From Streptomyces finlayi (GTDB taxonomy: Bacteria; Actinomycetota; Actinomycetes; Streptomycetales; Streptomycetaceae), in NCBI RefSeq assembly GCF_014216315.1, contig NZ_CP045703.1, forward strand, positions 116,510 to 180,509: 64,000 nt of DNA. The letters run 5' to 3'. The position numbers were made by a program, and so were the translations under genes. Positions 8,677 through 16,720 of this stretch are shown one piece after another. Position 1 is the stretch's first letter, and each line of letters opens with the position of its first letter. A model generated the notes under the pieces. It saw only the letters and a list, made by a program, of their open reading frames with translations. It made no database searches and had not been told where the DNA came from.

Positions 8677-8727
8677 GAGGGCGGCCGATGTAGCCGAATT
8701 GCCGCTTATGCCCTATTGGGTCTCATC

Positions 8728-8966
8728 GTGATCACCTTCAGCGTCCTGACCTGCCGCGACTGCCCCTTCCAGAAGCAGTGCACCAGGCCCTCGATGTCAC
8801 CGGTATCCGCCGGGCCCGCTACCGCGGCCTGCCGAAAGTCCGCCTCCAGCACGCCTTCTCCGCCACCGCACTCAACGTGATCAGACTCGATGCCCACTGG
8901 ACCGACAGCCCCCGCCGCACCCGCACCAGCCGCCTCGAACGCCTCGCCTACCGACTCACCGCATGA
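8728..8966 (+). pseudogene. C-terminal fragment of an IS1182-type transposase
   Basis: Two frames together carry the end of a transposase: a cysteine cluster (LTCRDCPFQKQC) and then GIRRARYRGLPKVRLQHAFS with NVIRLDAHWT. The catalytic domain is absent and there is a frame change between the pieces, so this is an inactive relic. Confidence 0.7.
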
Positions 8967-9069
8967 CCCCCACGAATTGCGCAGCAGAGTCGACCCACCT
9001 CCCAAGACTCATCCCGCGAAGCATCGGAAATCTTCGTTGTCACGACTCTGGTAATGCTTCAGCGAATCC

Positions 9070-9341
9070 TCATCTCCGCTGCTGAAGACCACTCGTCCGG
9101 CTGCAAGTTGCTGCGTGTCCAGCACCACCAGGGTCGGGGTCCAATCGGCGGGCCTTCTCACGGACCCGGCAGCGCAGCAGTCCATGGATGACCTGGTCGG
9201 TCCCGTCGTCGCGCCACGCGGCGAAGTAGTAGTACGTCGCACTCTTTGGCGGCAGATCGTGGGGTGGTAGGCCCACTGGCAGCCGTTCCGACCCTGGCAG
9301 AAAATCGCGTTCACGATCTCCCGCATCGCGTAGGCCGCGCG
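9070..9341 (-). pseudogene. N-terminal fragment of an IS5-family transposase
   Basis: Minus-strand frames carry MREIVNAIFCQGRNGCQW, then YYYFAAWRDDGTDQVIHGLL in a second frame and TLVVLDTQ in a third. This is the order seen at the start of IS5-type transposases of Streptomyces. Two frameshifts and the missing catalytic part make it a relic. Confidence 0.7.
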
Positions 9342-10101
9342 AGCACCCTCACGGACCACCCGCCCCGCTCCCGGCCCGTCCGCTCCCCTCGTGCCCGAGC
9401 CCCCACCCCACCGGCGTCCGGAGACGTCCCCGGCTCCGTCCTGCCTGTGGACGCATGCCTCGCCGGAGGACGGTTCGTCAGCTCCGGACGGCACCGCTGA
9501 CCGGGCCTCCCGGTCCGCCACCGCTGACCGGAACCGACCCCGACCGCCGACCGGTGCGCGGTCGGACCGGTGCGCACGAGACACTTCACGCCTCCCGCGC
9601 ATCATTTCGCCGACTGCGAGCACACTCCCCGAAGGGCGACGGGAAGCGGTGCGGGGGCGACATGGCCAGCCGGCTCCACCGGGTACCGGACCCCTCTCGG
9701 GACGGCGACACAGCGCCCTCGAACGCACTTGCCCTATTCGGTCGTGCTTGTCGACCCGCTGCTTCCGGGGTTCGCACGATGGGGTGATCGCCGTGCGCGG
9801 ATGGCCGGAGCTTACCGAGCCGTTGGTACGTTCAAGGTGCCCGGCCTCGGACGCGGTCAGTTCTGGATGCCCCGACCTGGACGCCGACCATCGGCGGTGA
9901 GCTCACAACCGGGGCGGTCTCCGCTCCTGTCCGCCGGTTCTGCCGCGCCCCTGCACTTCCCGGGGCGGAGGAACGTGCGACACCGGGTCGTCGACAGCCC
10001 GGTCGAGTCCGCGGACACCGTCGCAGACATCCAGACATCGGTTTAGGCCACATCCTCGACTCGCACGGCACCGGGCACGACACCAACGCAAGGAGCACGA
10101 A
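9342..10101. other. 760-base stretch without a recognisable gene
   Basis: Chance ORFs only. I see no motif or codon bias supporting a gene. An AAGGAG ribosome site for the next gene lies at the right end. Confidence 0.45.
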
Positions 10102-10704
10102 ATGACAGAGCAGAGCACCGGCCGCAGGGTCATCACCAACATGAGCCTCTCCCTCGACGGCCGCTACGCCAAGCCGGACGACCCGCAGGACATGGGCTGG
10201 GTCATGCCGTACGCGCACACCGACGTCGCCCGCGACCTCATGACCAGCCTCCACGAGCAGGCGACGACGGCCCTGCTCGGGCGGGTCAACGCCGAGGGGT
10301 TCCTGAGTTTCTGGCCCACGGTCCTCGACACGGAGGACGCCGACCCGCGTGACAAGGCCTTTGCCAAGTGGCTCGTCGACACAGACAAGGTGGTCCTCTC
10401 CTCGACCCTCGGCGACGCGCCCTGGGAGCGGACGACAGTCGTCGACAAGCCGACCACCGAGGTGGCCGCCGACCTCAAGGCCGCCGAGGGCGGCGACATC
10501 CTCGTGCTCTCCAGCGCGAGCGTCATCAAGGCCCTGCTGGCTGCCGACCGCGTCGACCGGCTGGCACTCACGGTCTTCCCCGTCTTCCTCGGCGGCGGGC
10601 CGCGCCTCTTCGACGACGGCTTGCCCGAGGGACAGTGGGAGCTTGTCAGCCAGGCCGCCGGCGAGTACGGCGCCATGGCTCTCGTCTACGACCGGGTCCG
10701 CTGA
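10102..10704 (+). CDS. Dihydrofolate-reductase-fold (RibD C-terminal type) reductase
   Basis: A 200-residue protein of the YyaP/RibD-C family, NADPH-dependent reductases related to dihydrofolate reductase. It shows the early NMSLSLDGRYA strand-loop, a LLGRVNAEGF segment, DILVLSSASVIKALL near residue 135 and the end-of-domain FPVFLGGGPRLFDDG. It starts at ATG 10102 behind AAGGAG. The substrate is unknown. It could be a housekeeping gene trapped between IS relics and the cluster, since nothing in its sequence ties it to the pathway. Confidence 0.85.
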   Translation: MTEQSTGRRVITNMSLSLDGRYAKPDDPQDMGWVMPYAHTDVARDLMTSLHEQATTALLGRVNAEGFLSFWPTVLDTEDADPRDKAFAKWLVDTDKVVLSSTLGDAPWERTTVVDKPTTEVAADLKAAEGGDILVLSSASVIKALLAADRVDRLALTVFPVFLGGGPRLFDDGLPEGQWELVSQAAGEYGAMALVYDRVR

Positions 10705-10718
10705 CCCTGCGGACCCGG
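10692..10718 (+). terminator. Hairpin terminator overlapping the stop codon
   Basis: CCGGGTCCGC (10692-10701) pairs with GCGGACCCGG (10709-10718). The 7-base loop contains the TGA stop of the preceding gene, so the stem would form directly at the end of translation. Confidence 0.55.
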
Positions 10719-11174
10719 GCATCCGGGGGTTCCGATGGCCAGCGCCTCACCGGGGCCGACCGCTCGGTGAGGTGATCGCGCACCTCCGGCGCGGTCCGCG
10801 GACCGCGCCGGGATGATGCCGATCCTCCTCGCTCAGGACCGGCGGCACCCCGCGGCGGTGCGGGGACGGCGCGCCCCTGCTCGGACGGGAACCGTGAAAT
10901 CGGTGTCACGGGCCGTCCTCTGGCCGGAACGGCCGGCCTGCGGACATCGCGGCCGATGAGATGCGGTGCCGTCCGGGACCTCGAAGGTCCGCCGGTGACG
11001 CGCGCGCCGCCCCGGACGTCGCGGTCCGGTGTCGGGCCGCAGGACGGCGCCGGCGCGGGGAAGCGGAGACGACGCGTGGGCGGGCCCCGTCCGCGAGAGC
11101 GTCAGGCGCGCCCAGACGGGGGCAGCTCCGCCACGCCGGACGCGCTCAGGGGGGGGCGGGCTTCCTGACCCCGG
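10719..11174. other. Intergenic stretch between convergent genes
   Basis: About 455 GC-rich bases with no convincing gene, between the reductase (plus) and the SgcJ-like operon (minus). Confidence 0.4.
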
Positions 11175-11630
11175 TCAGCTCTTGAGCGGGCTCGTCTGGC
11201 GGCAGCTGACCTGCCAGTCGCCGTCCCGCTTGACGAGGACCCACATCGCCCGGTACTCGGCCTCGGGAGCCCAGGTCTCGGCCGACTCGGCGACCTGCCC
11301 GCCCTGTGTGACGGCGAGCGCGACGTCCGGGGCGAGCATCTTGACCTCCAGCGGCTCCTCGGGGATCCGTGTACCGCGGTACTGCTCCCGGAAGGCCTCC
11401 CTCAGGTGCTCCCTGATCTGTTCACGGCTCGTGAGCTGCTCGTCACCCAGGAGCAGGCTGCCGTTCTCCGTGAACATACCGGCGACCGCGTCGGCGTCCT
11501 GGGACTCCCACGCCGCCCGGACACGGAGGGGCGCGGTGTACGCGGCGCCCTCCTCGCCGTTGGAGAACGAACCGTAGTTGCTGGCCCACTGCTTGGCCTG
11601 GTCGACCAGAGTCGTCGCCTTCGTGGACAT
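11175..11630 (-). CDS. SgcJ/EcaC-type NTF2-fold protein (copy A)
   Basis: A 151-residue protein of the SnoaL/NTF2-like SgcJ/EcaC family, named after a C-1027 enediyne-cluster protein. It has the characteristic RAAWESQDADAVAGMFTENG helix-loop, LTSREQIREHL and a C-terminal MWVLVKRDGDWQVSCRQTSP strand pair. Such proteins form cone-shaped hydrophobic pockets, and their role in enediyne pathways is unsettled. It is last in a four-gene minus-strand operon of related proteins and most resembles copy C (12170-12652). The ATG at 11630 sits at the boundary of a long identical repeat that also covers the gene upstream. Confidence 0.85.
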   Translation of the reverse strand: MSTKATTLVDQAKQWASNYGSFSNGEEGAAYTAPLRVRAAWESQDADAVAGMFTENGSLLLGDEQLTSREQIREHLREAFREQYRGTRIPEEPLEVKMLAPDVALAVTQGGQVAESAETWAPEAEYRAMWVLVKRDGDWQVSCRQTSPLKS

Positions 11631-12155
11631 GTGTGTTCTCCCTGGTTGTGGGTGTGGGTTGTGGGGTGGGGGTTCGGGTCGTCACCAGCGCAGCGTCGCG
11701 CCCGCGCCGCGTGGGCTGTTCTGGTAGCCGGCCAGCTTCCACTCGCTGTCCCGCTTGACGAGCACCCATGTCGAGCGCACCGCGAGCTCGGGGGCGATCT
11801 CGTTCTCTCCCGGCGCCAGAATGCCGCCGTGTGTACGCAGCAGGGCGACGTCGTCGCTGACGAACCGCACGTCGACGGGCTGGCCCGTCACGCCCGTTCC
11901 CTTGAACGGTCCGGAGTAGGCGGCCGCCATGAAGGAGCGGATCTCCTCCCGGCCCTTCTTGAGCACGTCACCGGGCAGGATCAGGATGCCGTCCTCGGTG
12001 AACTGATCGGCCACTCCGTCCGCGTCGTTCCTCGACCACGCGGCGACCAGGCGCAGCGGAACCGCCAGGGCCTCCTTCTCACGCTCACTGGTGAACGCGC
12101 CGTAATAGGCATCCAGTTCGGAACCCACAACAGTCATCACAACCTCCACATCGAC
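11623..12155. repeat. Direct repeat, left copy (533 bases)
   Basis: Appears identical base for base to 12645-13177, offset 1022. It covers all of SgcJ-like copy B1, its upstream ribosome-site region, the downstream spacer and the first codons of the next gene. Confidence 0.85.
11682..12137 (-). CDS. SgcJ/EcaC-type NTF2-fold protein (copy B1)
   Basis: A 151-residue family member starting MTVVGSELDAYYGAFTSERE, with AAWSRNDADGVADQFTEDG, a KKGREEIRSFM helix and the terminal STWVLVKRDSEWKLAGYQ strands. Its protein and DNA are identical to copy B2 (12704-13159). The start is at 12137, after a GGAGG-like site. The role is as uncertain as for the other members. Identity at the DNA level, including silent positions, means a very recent duplication or gene conversion. 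Confidence 0.85.
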   Translation of the reverse strand: MTVVGSELDAYYGAFTSEREKEALAVPLRLVAAWSRNDADGVADQFTEDGILILPGDVLKKGREEIRSFMAAAYSGPFKGTGVTGQPVDVRFVSDDVALLRTHGGILAPGENEIAPELAVRSTWVLVKRDSEWKLAGYQNSPRGAGATLRW

Positions 12156-12169
12156 AGAACGGGTGTAAC

Positions 12170-12652
12170 TCAGCCCTTGACCGGGCTGCTCTGGTGGGAC
12201 AGCAGCCGGGGTGTGCCGTCGGCCTCCCTGACGATCACCCACATCGCCCGGATCTCCCGCTCGGGGGAGACAGCCGTTCCGCCGGCCGGGATGATCCCTC
12301 CCTCGGTGATCACCATGGCGGCGTCATCGCTGAGGAAGGTCACCAGGATCGGGCCGCCGCTCACCCTGGCCCCCTTGTACGGGCCGGCGAAACCCGCGGC
12401 CATGAAGGAGCGGATCTGCTCGCGGCTCGTCAGCTGCTCGTCCTGCATAAGCAGGCTGCCGTTCCCGGCGAACAGGTCAGCGAACGCGTCCGCGTCGTTG
12501 GCCGCCCAGGCGGCCTGTATCCGCACTGCTACGGAGAGCACCGCCTTCTCGTCCTCGCGGGTGAACTCCCGGTAGTACGAGTGGTCCTCCTCGACACCGT
12601 CGGCGGCGAGCAGCTCTGAGGCGTTGCCCCATGTGGGGACTGCGGTGGACAT
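12170..12652 (-). CDS. SgcJ/EcaC-type NTF2-fold protein (copy C)
   Basis: A 160-residue family member. It has AAWAANDADAFADLFAGNG, LTSREQIRSFMAAGFAGPYK and IRAMWVIVREADGTPRLLSH at the end. Its N-terminus is unlike copies A and B. It lies between the two identical B copies in the same operon and shares LTSREQIR and the SP(L/V)K ending with copy A, so A and C are the divergent pair and B1 and B2 the recent pair. Confidence 0.85.
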   Translation of the reverse strand: MSTAVPTWGNASELLAADGVEEDHSYYREFTREDEKAVLSVAVRIQAAWAANDADAFADLFAGNGSLLMQDEQLTSREQIRSFMAAGFAGPYKGARVSGGPILVTFLSDDAAMVITEGGIIPAGGTAVSPEREIRAMWVIVREADGTPRLLSHQSSPVKG

Positions 12653-13177
12653 GTGTGTTCTCCCTGGTTGTGGGTGTGGGTTGTGGGGTGGGGGTTCGGG
12701 TCGTCACCAGCGCAGCGTCGCGCCCGCGCCGCGTGGGCTGTTCTGGTAGCCGGCCAGCTTCCACTCGCTGTCCCGCTTGACGAGCACCCATGTCGAGCGC
12801 ACCGCGAGCTCGGGGGCGATCTCGTTCTCTCCCGGCGCCAGAATGCCGCCGTGTGTACGCAGCAGGGCGACGTCGTCGCTGACGAACCGCACGTCGACGG
12901 GCTGGCCCGTCACGCCCGTTCCCTTGAACGGTCCGGAGTAGGCGGCCGCCATGAAGGAGCGGATCTCCTCCCGGCCCTTCTTGAGCACGTCACCGGGCAG
13001 GATCAGGATGCCGTCCTCGGTGAACTGATCGGCCACTCCGTCCGCGTCGTTCCTCGACCACGCGGCGACCAGGCGCAGCGGAACCGCCAGGGCCTCCTTC
13101 TCACGCTCACTGGTGAACGCGCCGTAATAGGCATCCAGTTCGGAACCCACAACAGTCATCACAACCTCCACATCGAC
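12645..13177. repeat. Direct repeat, right copy (533 bases)
   Basis: Second copy of the repeat at 11623-12155. The match ends abruptly at 13178 and at 12644. Confidence 0.85.
12704..13159 (-). CDS. SgcJ/EcaC-type NTF2-fold protein (copy B2)
   Basis: First gene of the SgcJ-like operon. Identical in sequence to copy B1. The start at 13159 (MTVVGSELDAYYGAF) is preferred to an in-frame ATG at 13186, because B1 lacks that extension: the copies diverge upstream of base 13177. The operon promoter should lie in 13178-13586. Confidence 0.85.
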   Translation of the reverse strand: MTVVGSELDAYYGAFTSEREKEALAVPLRLVAAWSRNDADGVADQFTEDGILILPGDVLKKGREEIRSFMAAAYSGPFKGTGVTGQPVDVRFVSDDVALLRTHGGILAPGENEIAPELAVRSTWVLVKRDSEWKLAGYQNSPRGAGATLRW

Positions 13178-13586
13178 GAGATACAAGCGGACCTATCGAA
13201 CACCTCTGGAAGAGAGTCGCTCCTCCATGAGGGCGGGGACATCTCTTGAGTTGCGGACTGGGGGCCGACCCGCGGCGCCCGGCGGGCGCACGGCGACAGC
13301 CACGGCATCTCGCCGCGTCCCGGAGCGCCGGGACACGACCGGGAGGCGGACGTCCCTCCCTCCCTCTCGGGGCGTACCGCACCGGACGCCGGGCGGTGAT
13401 CCACCAGGCGTCGCGGGGACGGTCCTCGCCTCCGCCGGGTTCGGTGGACCGGCCGGGAGGCCGCCGGGGCAGCCCGGCGGGTGCATTCGGTCAGGTCCGG
13501 GTTCCGGCCGGGGCTGCCGCCGTACTGCCGGAGCACCCGGATCGGCGCTCGGTCACCACCGTTGCGGACGTCGGCGGCGCGGCCCC
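13178..13586. other. Intergenic region with the SgcJ-operon promoter
   Basis: About 410 bases upstream of the minus-strand SgcJ-like operon and downstream of the exporter terminators. No gene is seen, and I could not fix a specific promoter. Confidence 0.35.
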
Positions 13587-13613
13587 GGCCGCACGGAACC
13601 GGGCCGTGCGGCC
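13587..13613 (-). terminator. Hairpin, second terminator of the exporter gene
   Basis: GGCCGCACGG and CCGTGCGGCC form a perfect 10-base stem with a 7-base loop, about 95 bases past the exporter stop codon. Confidence 0.55.
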
Positions 13614-13638
13614 CCTGGCCGGTACCGGAGACACGGCG

Positions 13639-13668
13639 GGCCGGACCCCGCGCTCGCGGGATCCGGCC
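13639..13668 (-). terminator. Hairpin terminator of the exporter gene
   Basis: GGCCGGA at 13639-13645 pairs with TCCGGCC at 13662-13668. A further CCCGCG/CGCGGG inner stem brings the hairpin to about 30 bases. It lies 38 bases past the exporter stop. Confidence 0.6.
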
Positions 13669-13705
13669 TGCCTGTCTCGGGGTCGCGGGGCTCGATGCCC
13701 GTGGG

Positions 13706-15292
13706 TCAGGTGCTCGCGTCGGCCTTCTCGTCCGCGTCGGCCGCCGTGTCGTCGGTCGGCGGTGCGGGCGGCGGTGCCAGTGCCGGGATGTGCCGAATCG
13801 TGGCGTACGCGAGCACCGCGAGGGCGAGGAACGCGAGGGTGCAGATCGCGGCGGTGGAGTTCAGCGCGGTGGTGAAGGCGCTCTGTGCGGCGGTGAGGAT
13901 GTCGCCCGCCACCTCCGGGGGCTGCTGGCCCGCCTCCGCGGCCGCACTGGCGATGCTCTCCCGTGCCCCGTCCGCTGCCTCGGCGGGCACGTCGTCGGGC
14001 AGAGTCAGCGAGTTGGTGTAGAACCCGGTGGCGATGGTGCCCATGGTGGCGATGCCCAGTGCGACGCCCAGTTCACCGCCGGTCGACTGCAGTGACGCGG
14101 CCGATCCCATGCGCTCGGGCGGAGCGGCACCCATGACGACCTGGTTGACCAGGACACCGATCGGGCTTCCACCGAGGTAGATGATGCTGGAGCCGATGAT
14201 CAGCATCGTCGTGCCGCCGACGACCTCCACCTGGGTCAGGAGGAACATGCCGATCGACGCGATGACGAGACCGGTCATCAGGATCACACCCGGCCGTACC
14301 TTCTGGCTGATCGGAGTGGTCAGCTGGATCCCGACGATCATCACGCCGGAGGGGATCAGCAGCCACAACGCGGTCTCCAGCGCCGAGTAGCCCCCGACGA
14401 TCTGCAGGAACTGGGTGATCAGCAGGCCCATTCCACCCTGGATCATGGCGAACAGCAGTCCGAGCACCAATCCGCCACTGACGGTGCGGATGGCGAACAG
14501 ACTCAGGTCGAGCAGCGGGTTCTCCAGCCGGCGCTGTCGCATGACGAATGCGACGCCGCACGCCAGGCCGAGCACGAACACGACGACCGGAACGGGCGAC
14601 CAGCCGTGGCTCACCGTCTCCTTGAGGCCGTAGATCACCGGCAGGATCGTGAGCAGGGACAGAAGCACGCTCAGCAGGTCCAGCTTGCCCGCCATGGGGT
14701 TCTTGATGTCCGGAAGCAGCTTCGGGCCGGCGATGAGCAGGACGGCCATGACGGGCACGGCGACCAGGAACACCGAGCCCCACCAGAAGGCGCCGAGCAG
14801 CAGACCGCCGATGGCCGGGCCGATGGCGATCCCGGCGAGCATCGAGGTCGCCCAGACCCCGATCGCCGCGCTCATCTGCTTGGGGTTCTGGAACATCGTC
14901 ATGATGAACGCCAGCGTCGACGGCATGATCGTGGCGCCGGCGATGCCCAGCAGGGCACGGACGACGATCAGCATCTCCGGGCTCGTCGAGTAGGCGGCGA
15001 CCACCGACAGTATGCCGAAGGCCGTCGCTCCGACCAGCAGGACCCTGCGCCTGCCGACGCGGTCGCCGAGCGTGCCCATAGTGACCAGGAAACCCGCGAT
15101 GAGGAATCCGTAGACGTCGGTGATCCACAACTCCTGCGTGTTGGACGTGTGAAGGTCCGCGGAGATGTGCGGCAGTGCCAGGAAGAGGGCGGTGATGTCC
15201 ATAGCCGCCATGAAGGTGGGCAGCGCGAGCACGACCAGCGCCCACCACTGCCGCCGTCCGGCGCTGGGTGGCGCTACGCCTGTGACGGTCAT
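13706..15292 (-). CDS. MFS drug exporter, 14-helix DHA2 (EmrB/QacA) type
   Basis: Proton-driven multidrug exporter in the cytoplasmic membrane, 528 residues with about 14 hydrophobic segments. Motif A is GTLGDRVGRRRVLLVGATAF near residue 75. LALPTFMAAMDITALFLALP forms the first helix with the family's acidic residue. The start is ATG 15292 (MTVTGVAPPSAGRRQWW); the open frame extends further but the added part is not coding-like. The tail is Ala/Pro/Asp-rich and cytosolic. Exporters of this class (SgcB in C-1027) give producers self-resistance, so it probably exports the cluster product. Two hairpins follow it. Confidence 0.92.
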   Translation of the reverse strand: MTVTGVAPPSAGRRQWWALVVLALPTFMAAMDITALFLALPHISADLHTSNTQELWITDVYGFLIAGFLVTMGTLGDRVGRRRVLLVGATAFGILSVVAAYSTSPEMLIVVRALLGIAGATIMPSTLAFIMTMFQNPKQMSAAIGVWATSMLAGIAIGPAIGGLLLGAFWWGSVFLVAVPVMAVLLIAGPKLLPDIKNPMAGKLDLLSVLLSLLTILPVIYGLKETVSHGWSPVPVVVFVLGLACGVAFVMRQRRLENPLLDLSLFAIRTVSGGLVLGLLFAMIQGGMGLLITQFLQIVGGYSALETALWLLIPSGVMIVGIQLTTPISQKVRPGVILMTGLVIASIGMFLLTQVEVVGGTTMLIIGSSIIYLGGSPIGVLVNQVVMGAAPPERMGSAASLQSTGGELGVALGIATMGTIATGFYTNSLTLPDDVPAEAADGARESIASAAAEAGQQPPEVAGDILTAAQSAFTTALNSTAAICTLAFLALAVLAYATIRHIPALAPPPAPPTDDTAADADEKADAST

Positions 15293-15486
15293 TTTTTCTC
15301 CTAACCAAATGGCACCAGCCATTCGAAATTCGGACCATTGCTGTACTGCGTGCGGTGCCCGCAGGGAAACTGGCAGTGCACTGGCGTGATCCTCCCAGGC
15401 TCCAAACGGCGCGACAACTTCCGTATTGCGGAGTCCTGTTGCGAATGGTGGTCGGCCGACGGCCGTCGTGACGGCGCGGACCGCCG

Positions 15487-16668
15487 TCAGATGTAGGGCG
15501 TGTCCGGTTCCAGGCCGCAGAGCACCCGGCCGTAGAGCTCGGCGTTGGTGGCCGGATTGATCAGGGCGTGCAGCGCCGCGGCACGCAGATCGTTGGCGAT
15601 CCGCTGGATCGGCACGTCCCGGTACACCGACGACCCGCCGCTGGCGGCCGCGAAGGTCTCCACGGCCGACTGGGCGAGGGCGCAGACCGTGCCGACGTCG
15701 GCACGGGCCCGCGCGCGTTCCTCCAGTTTCCACGGAGTGCTGTCGGCGGCCTTGGCGTCCACCGTCGCGGCGAGGCGGACCGCGTGGAACCTCGCCTGAT
15801 CGATCTTCTGCGCCGCTTCGGCGACCTGCAGGTGGGTGACCGGCGCGGAGTGCTGGCTCTCGTAGCCGGTGTAGGTGATCTTGCGGCCGGGCAGGCGCTC
15901 CAGGAAGGCCTCCTGCCCCGCCCTGGCGAGACCGACCAGCGTGCCCACCGTCGACGCGGTGGCGACCGGCAGCAGAGGTGTCCGGTACATGGGGATCAGT
16001 GCGCTGGTCACCGAGGAGGACCTGCCCTCCAGTACCGCGGGCAGCGGCACGACGCGGTCCGCGGGGACGAACAGGCCGTCGGCGATCGTCGTGATGCTGC
16101 CGCTGCCCTTCAGGCCGTTGGCGTACCAGTCGTCGACGGTTGCCAGGTCCGACATCGGCACCAGGGCCATCACCGGGTACGGCTCACCGTCCCGGGGGAA
16201 GAGGACCGAGATGATCACCTGCCACTGGGCGTGGTGGGCACCTGAGATGAATCCCCATCTGCCGTTGACGACGATGCCGCCGGGAGCCGGCTCGGCGACC
16301 GCCGACGGGCTCAGCGTGCCGCACACCCTCGTGTCGGGCGTGGTGAACACCTCGTCCTGTACAGAGTCCGGGAACATGCCGACCATCCAGCCCGGGATGG
16401 AGCAGACCTGCGCCACCCAGGCGGCGGAGCCGTCGCCGCGGCCGAGTTCCGTGGTGACGTCGACGAGTGTGCGGGTATCCGACTCGTAGCCGCCGTAGCG
16501 GGCCGGCACGCGCATACGGAACACACCGGCGTCGGTGAGGGCCTCGATCACCTCCGGCGACAGCCGCCGCTCCTCGTCCGCGCGGGCGGAGCTCGCCCGC
16601 AGCAGCGGGACCAACGCGGCGACGCGGGCTACGAGTTCTTCCCGCTCCGGTATTTTCGTGGTCGGCAC
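15487..16668 (-). CDS. Group D flavin-dependent monooxygenase (acyl-CoA dehydrogenase fold)
   Basis: A 393-residue protein of the acyl-CoA-dehydrogenase-like monooxygenases (HsaA, C2-HpaH, sugar N-oxygenases). These use reduced flavin supplied by a separate reductase. It shows LSPEVIEALTDAGVFRMRVP, the oxygenase-type GRGDGSAAWVAQVCSIPGWM near residue 85, a GRWGFISGAHHAQW beta-domain segment and a C-terminal four-helix bundle. It starts at GTG 16668 (VPTTKIPEREEL) after GGAGG. The substrate is unknown; candidates are the aromatic amino acid or the aglycone. It is the first gene downstream of the glycosyltransferase on the same strand (52-base gap), so the two are probably co-transcribed. No flavin reductase is found in the window. 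Confidence 0.85.
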   Translation of the reverse strand: MPTTKIPEREELVARVAALVPLLRASSARADEERRLSPEVIEALTDAGVFRMRVPARYGGYESDTRTLVDVTTELGRGDGSAAWVAQVCSIPGWMVGMFPDSVQDEVFTTPDTRVCGTLSPSAVAEPAPGGIVVNGRWGFISGAHHAQWQVIISVLFPRDGEPYPVMALVPMSDLATVDDWYANGLKGSGSITTIADGLFVPADRVVPLPAVLEGRSSSVTSALIPMYRTPLLPVATASTVGTLVGLARAGQEAFLERLPGRKITYTGYESQHSAPVTHLQVAEAAQKIDQARFHAVRLAATVDAKAADSTPWKLEERARARADVGTVCALAQSAVETFAAASGGSSVYRDVPIQRIANDLRAAALHALINPATNAELYGRVLCGLEPDTPYI

Positions 16669-16720
16669 AGTGCCTCCAGATGGGTCGCTTCGCGACGTGG
16701 GGTGGGTGCGGGGGCGGTGT

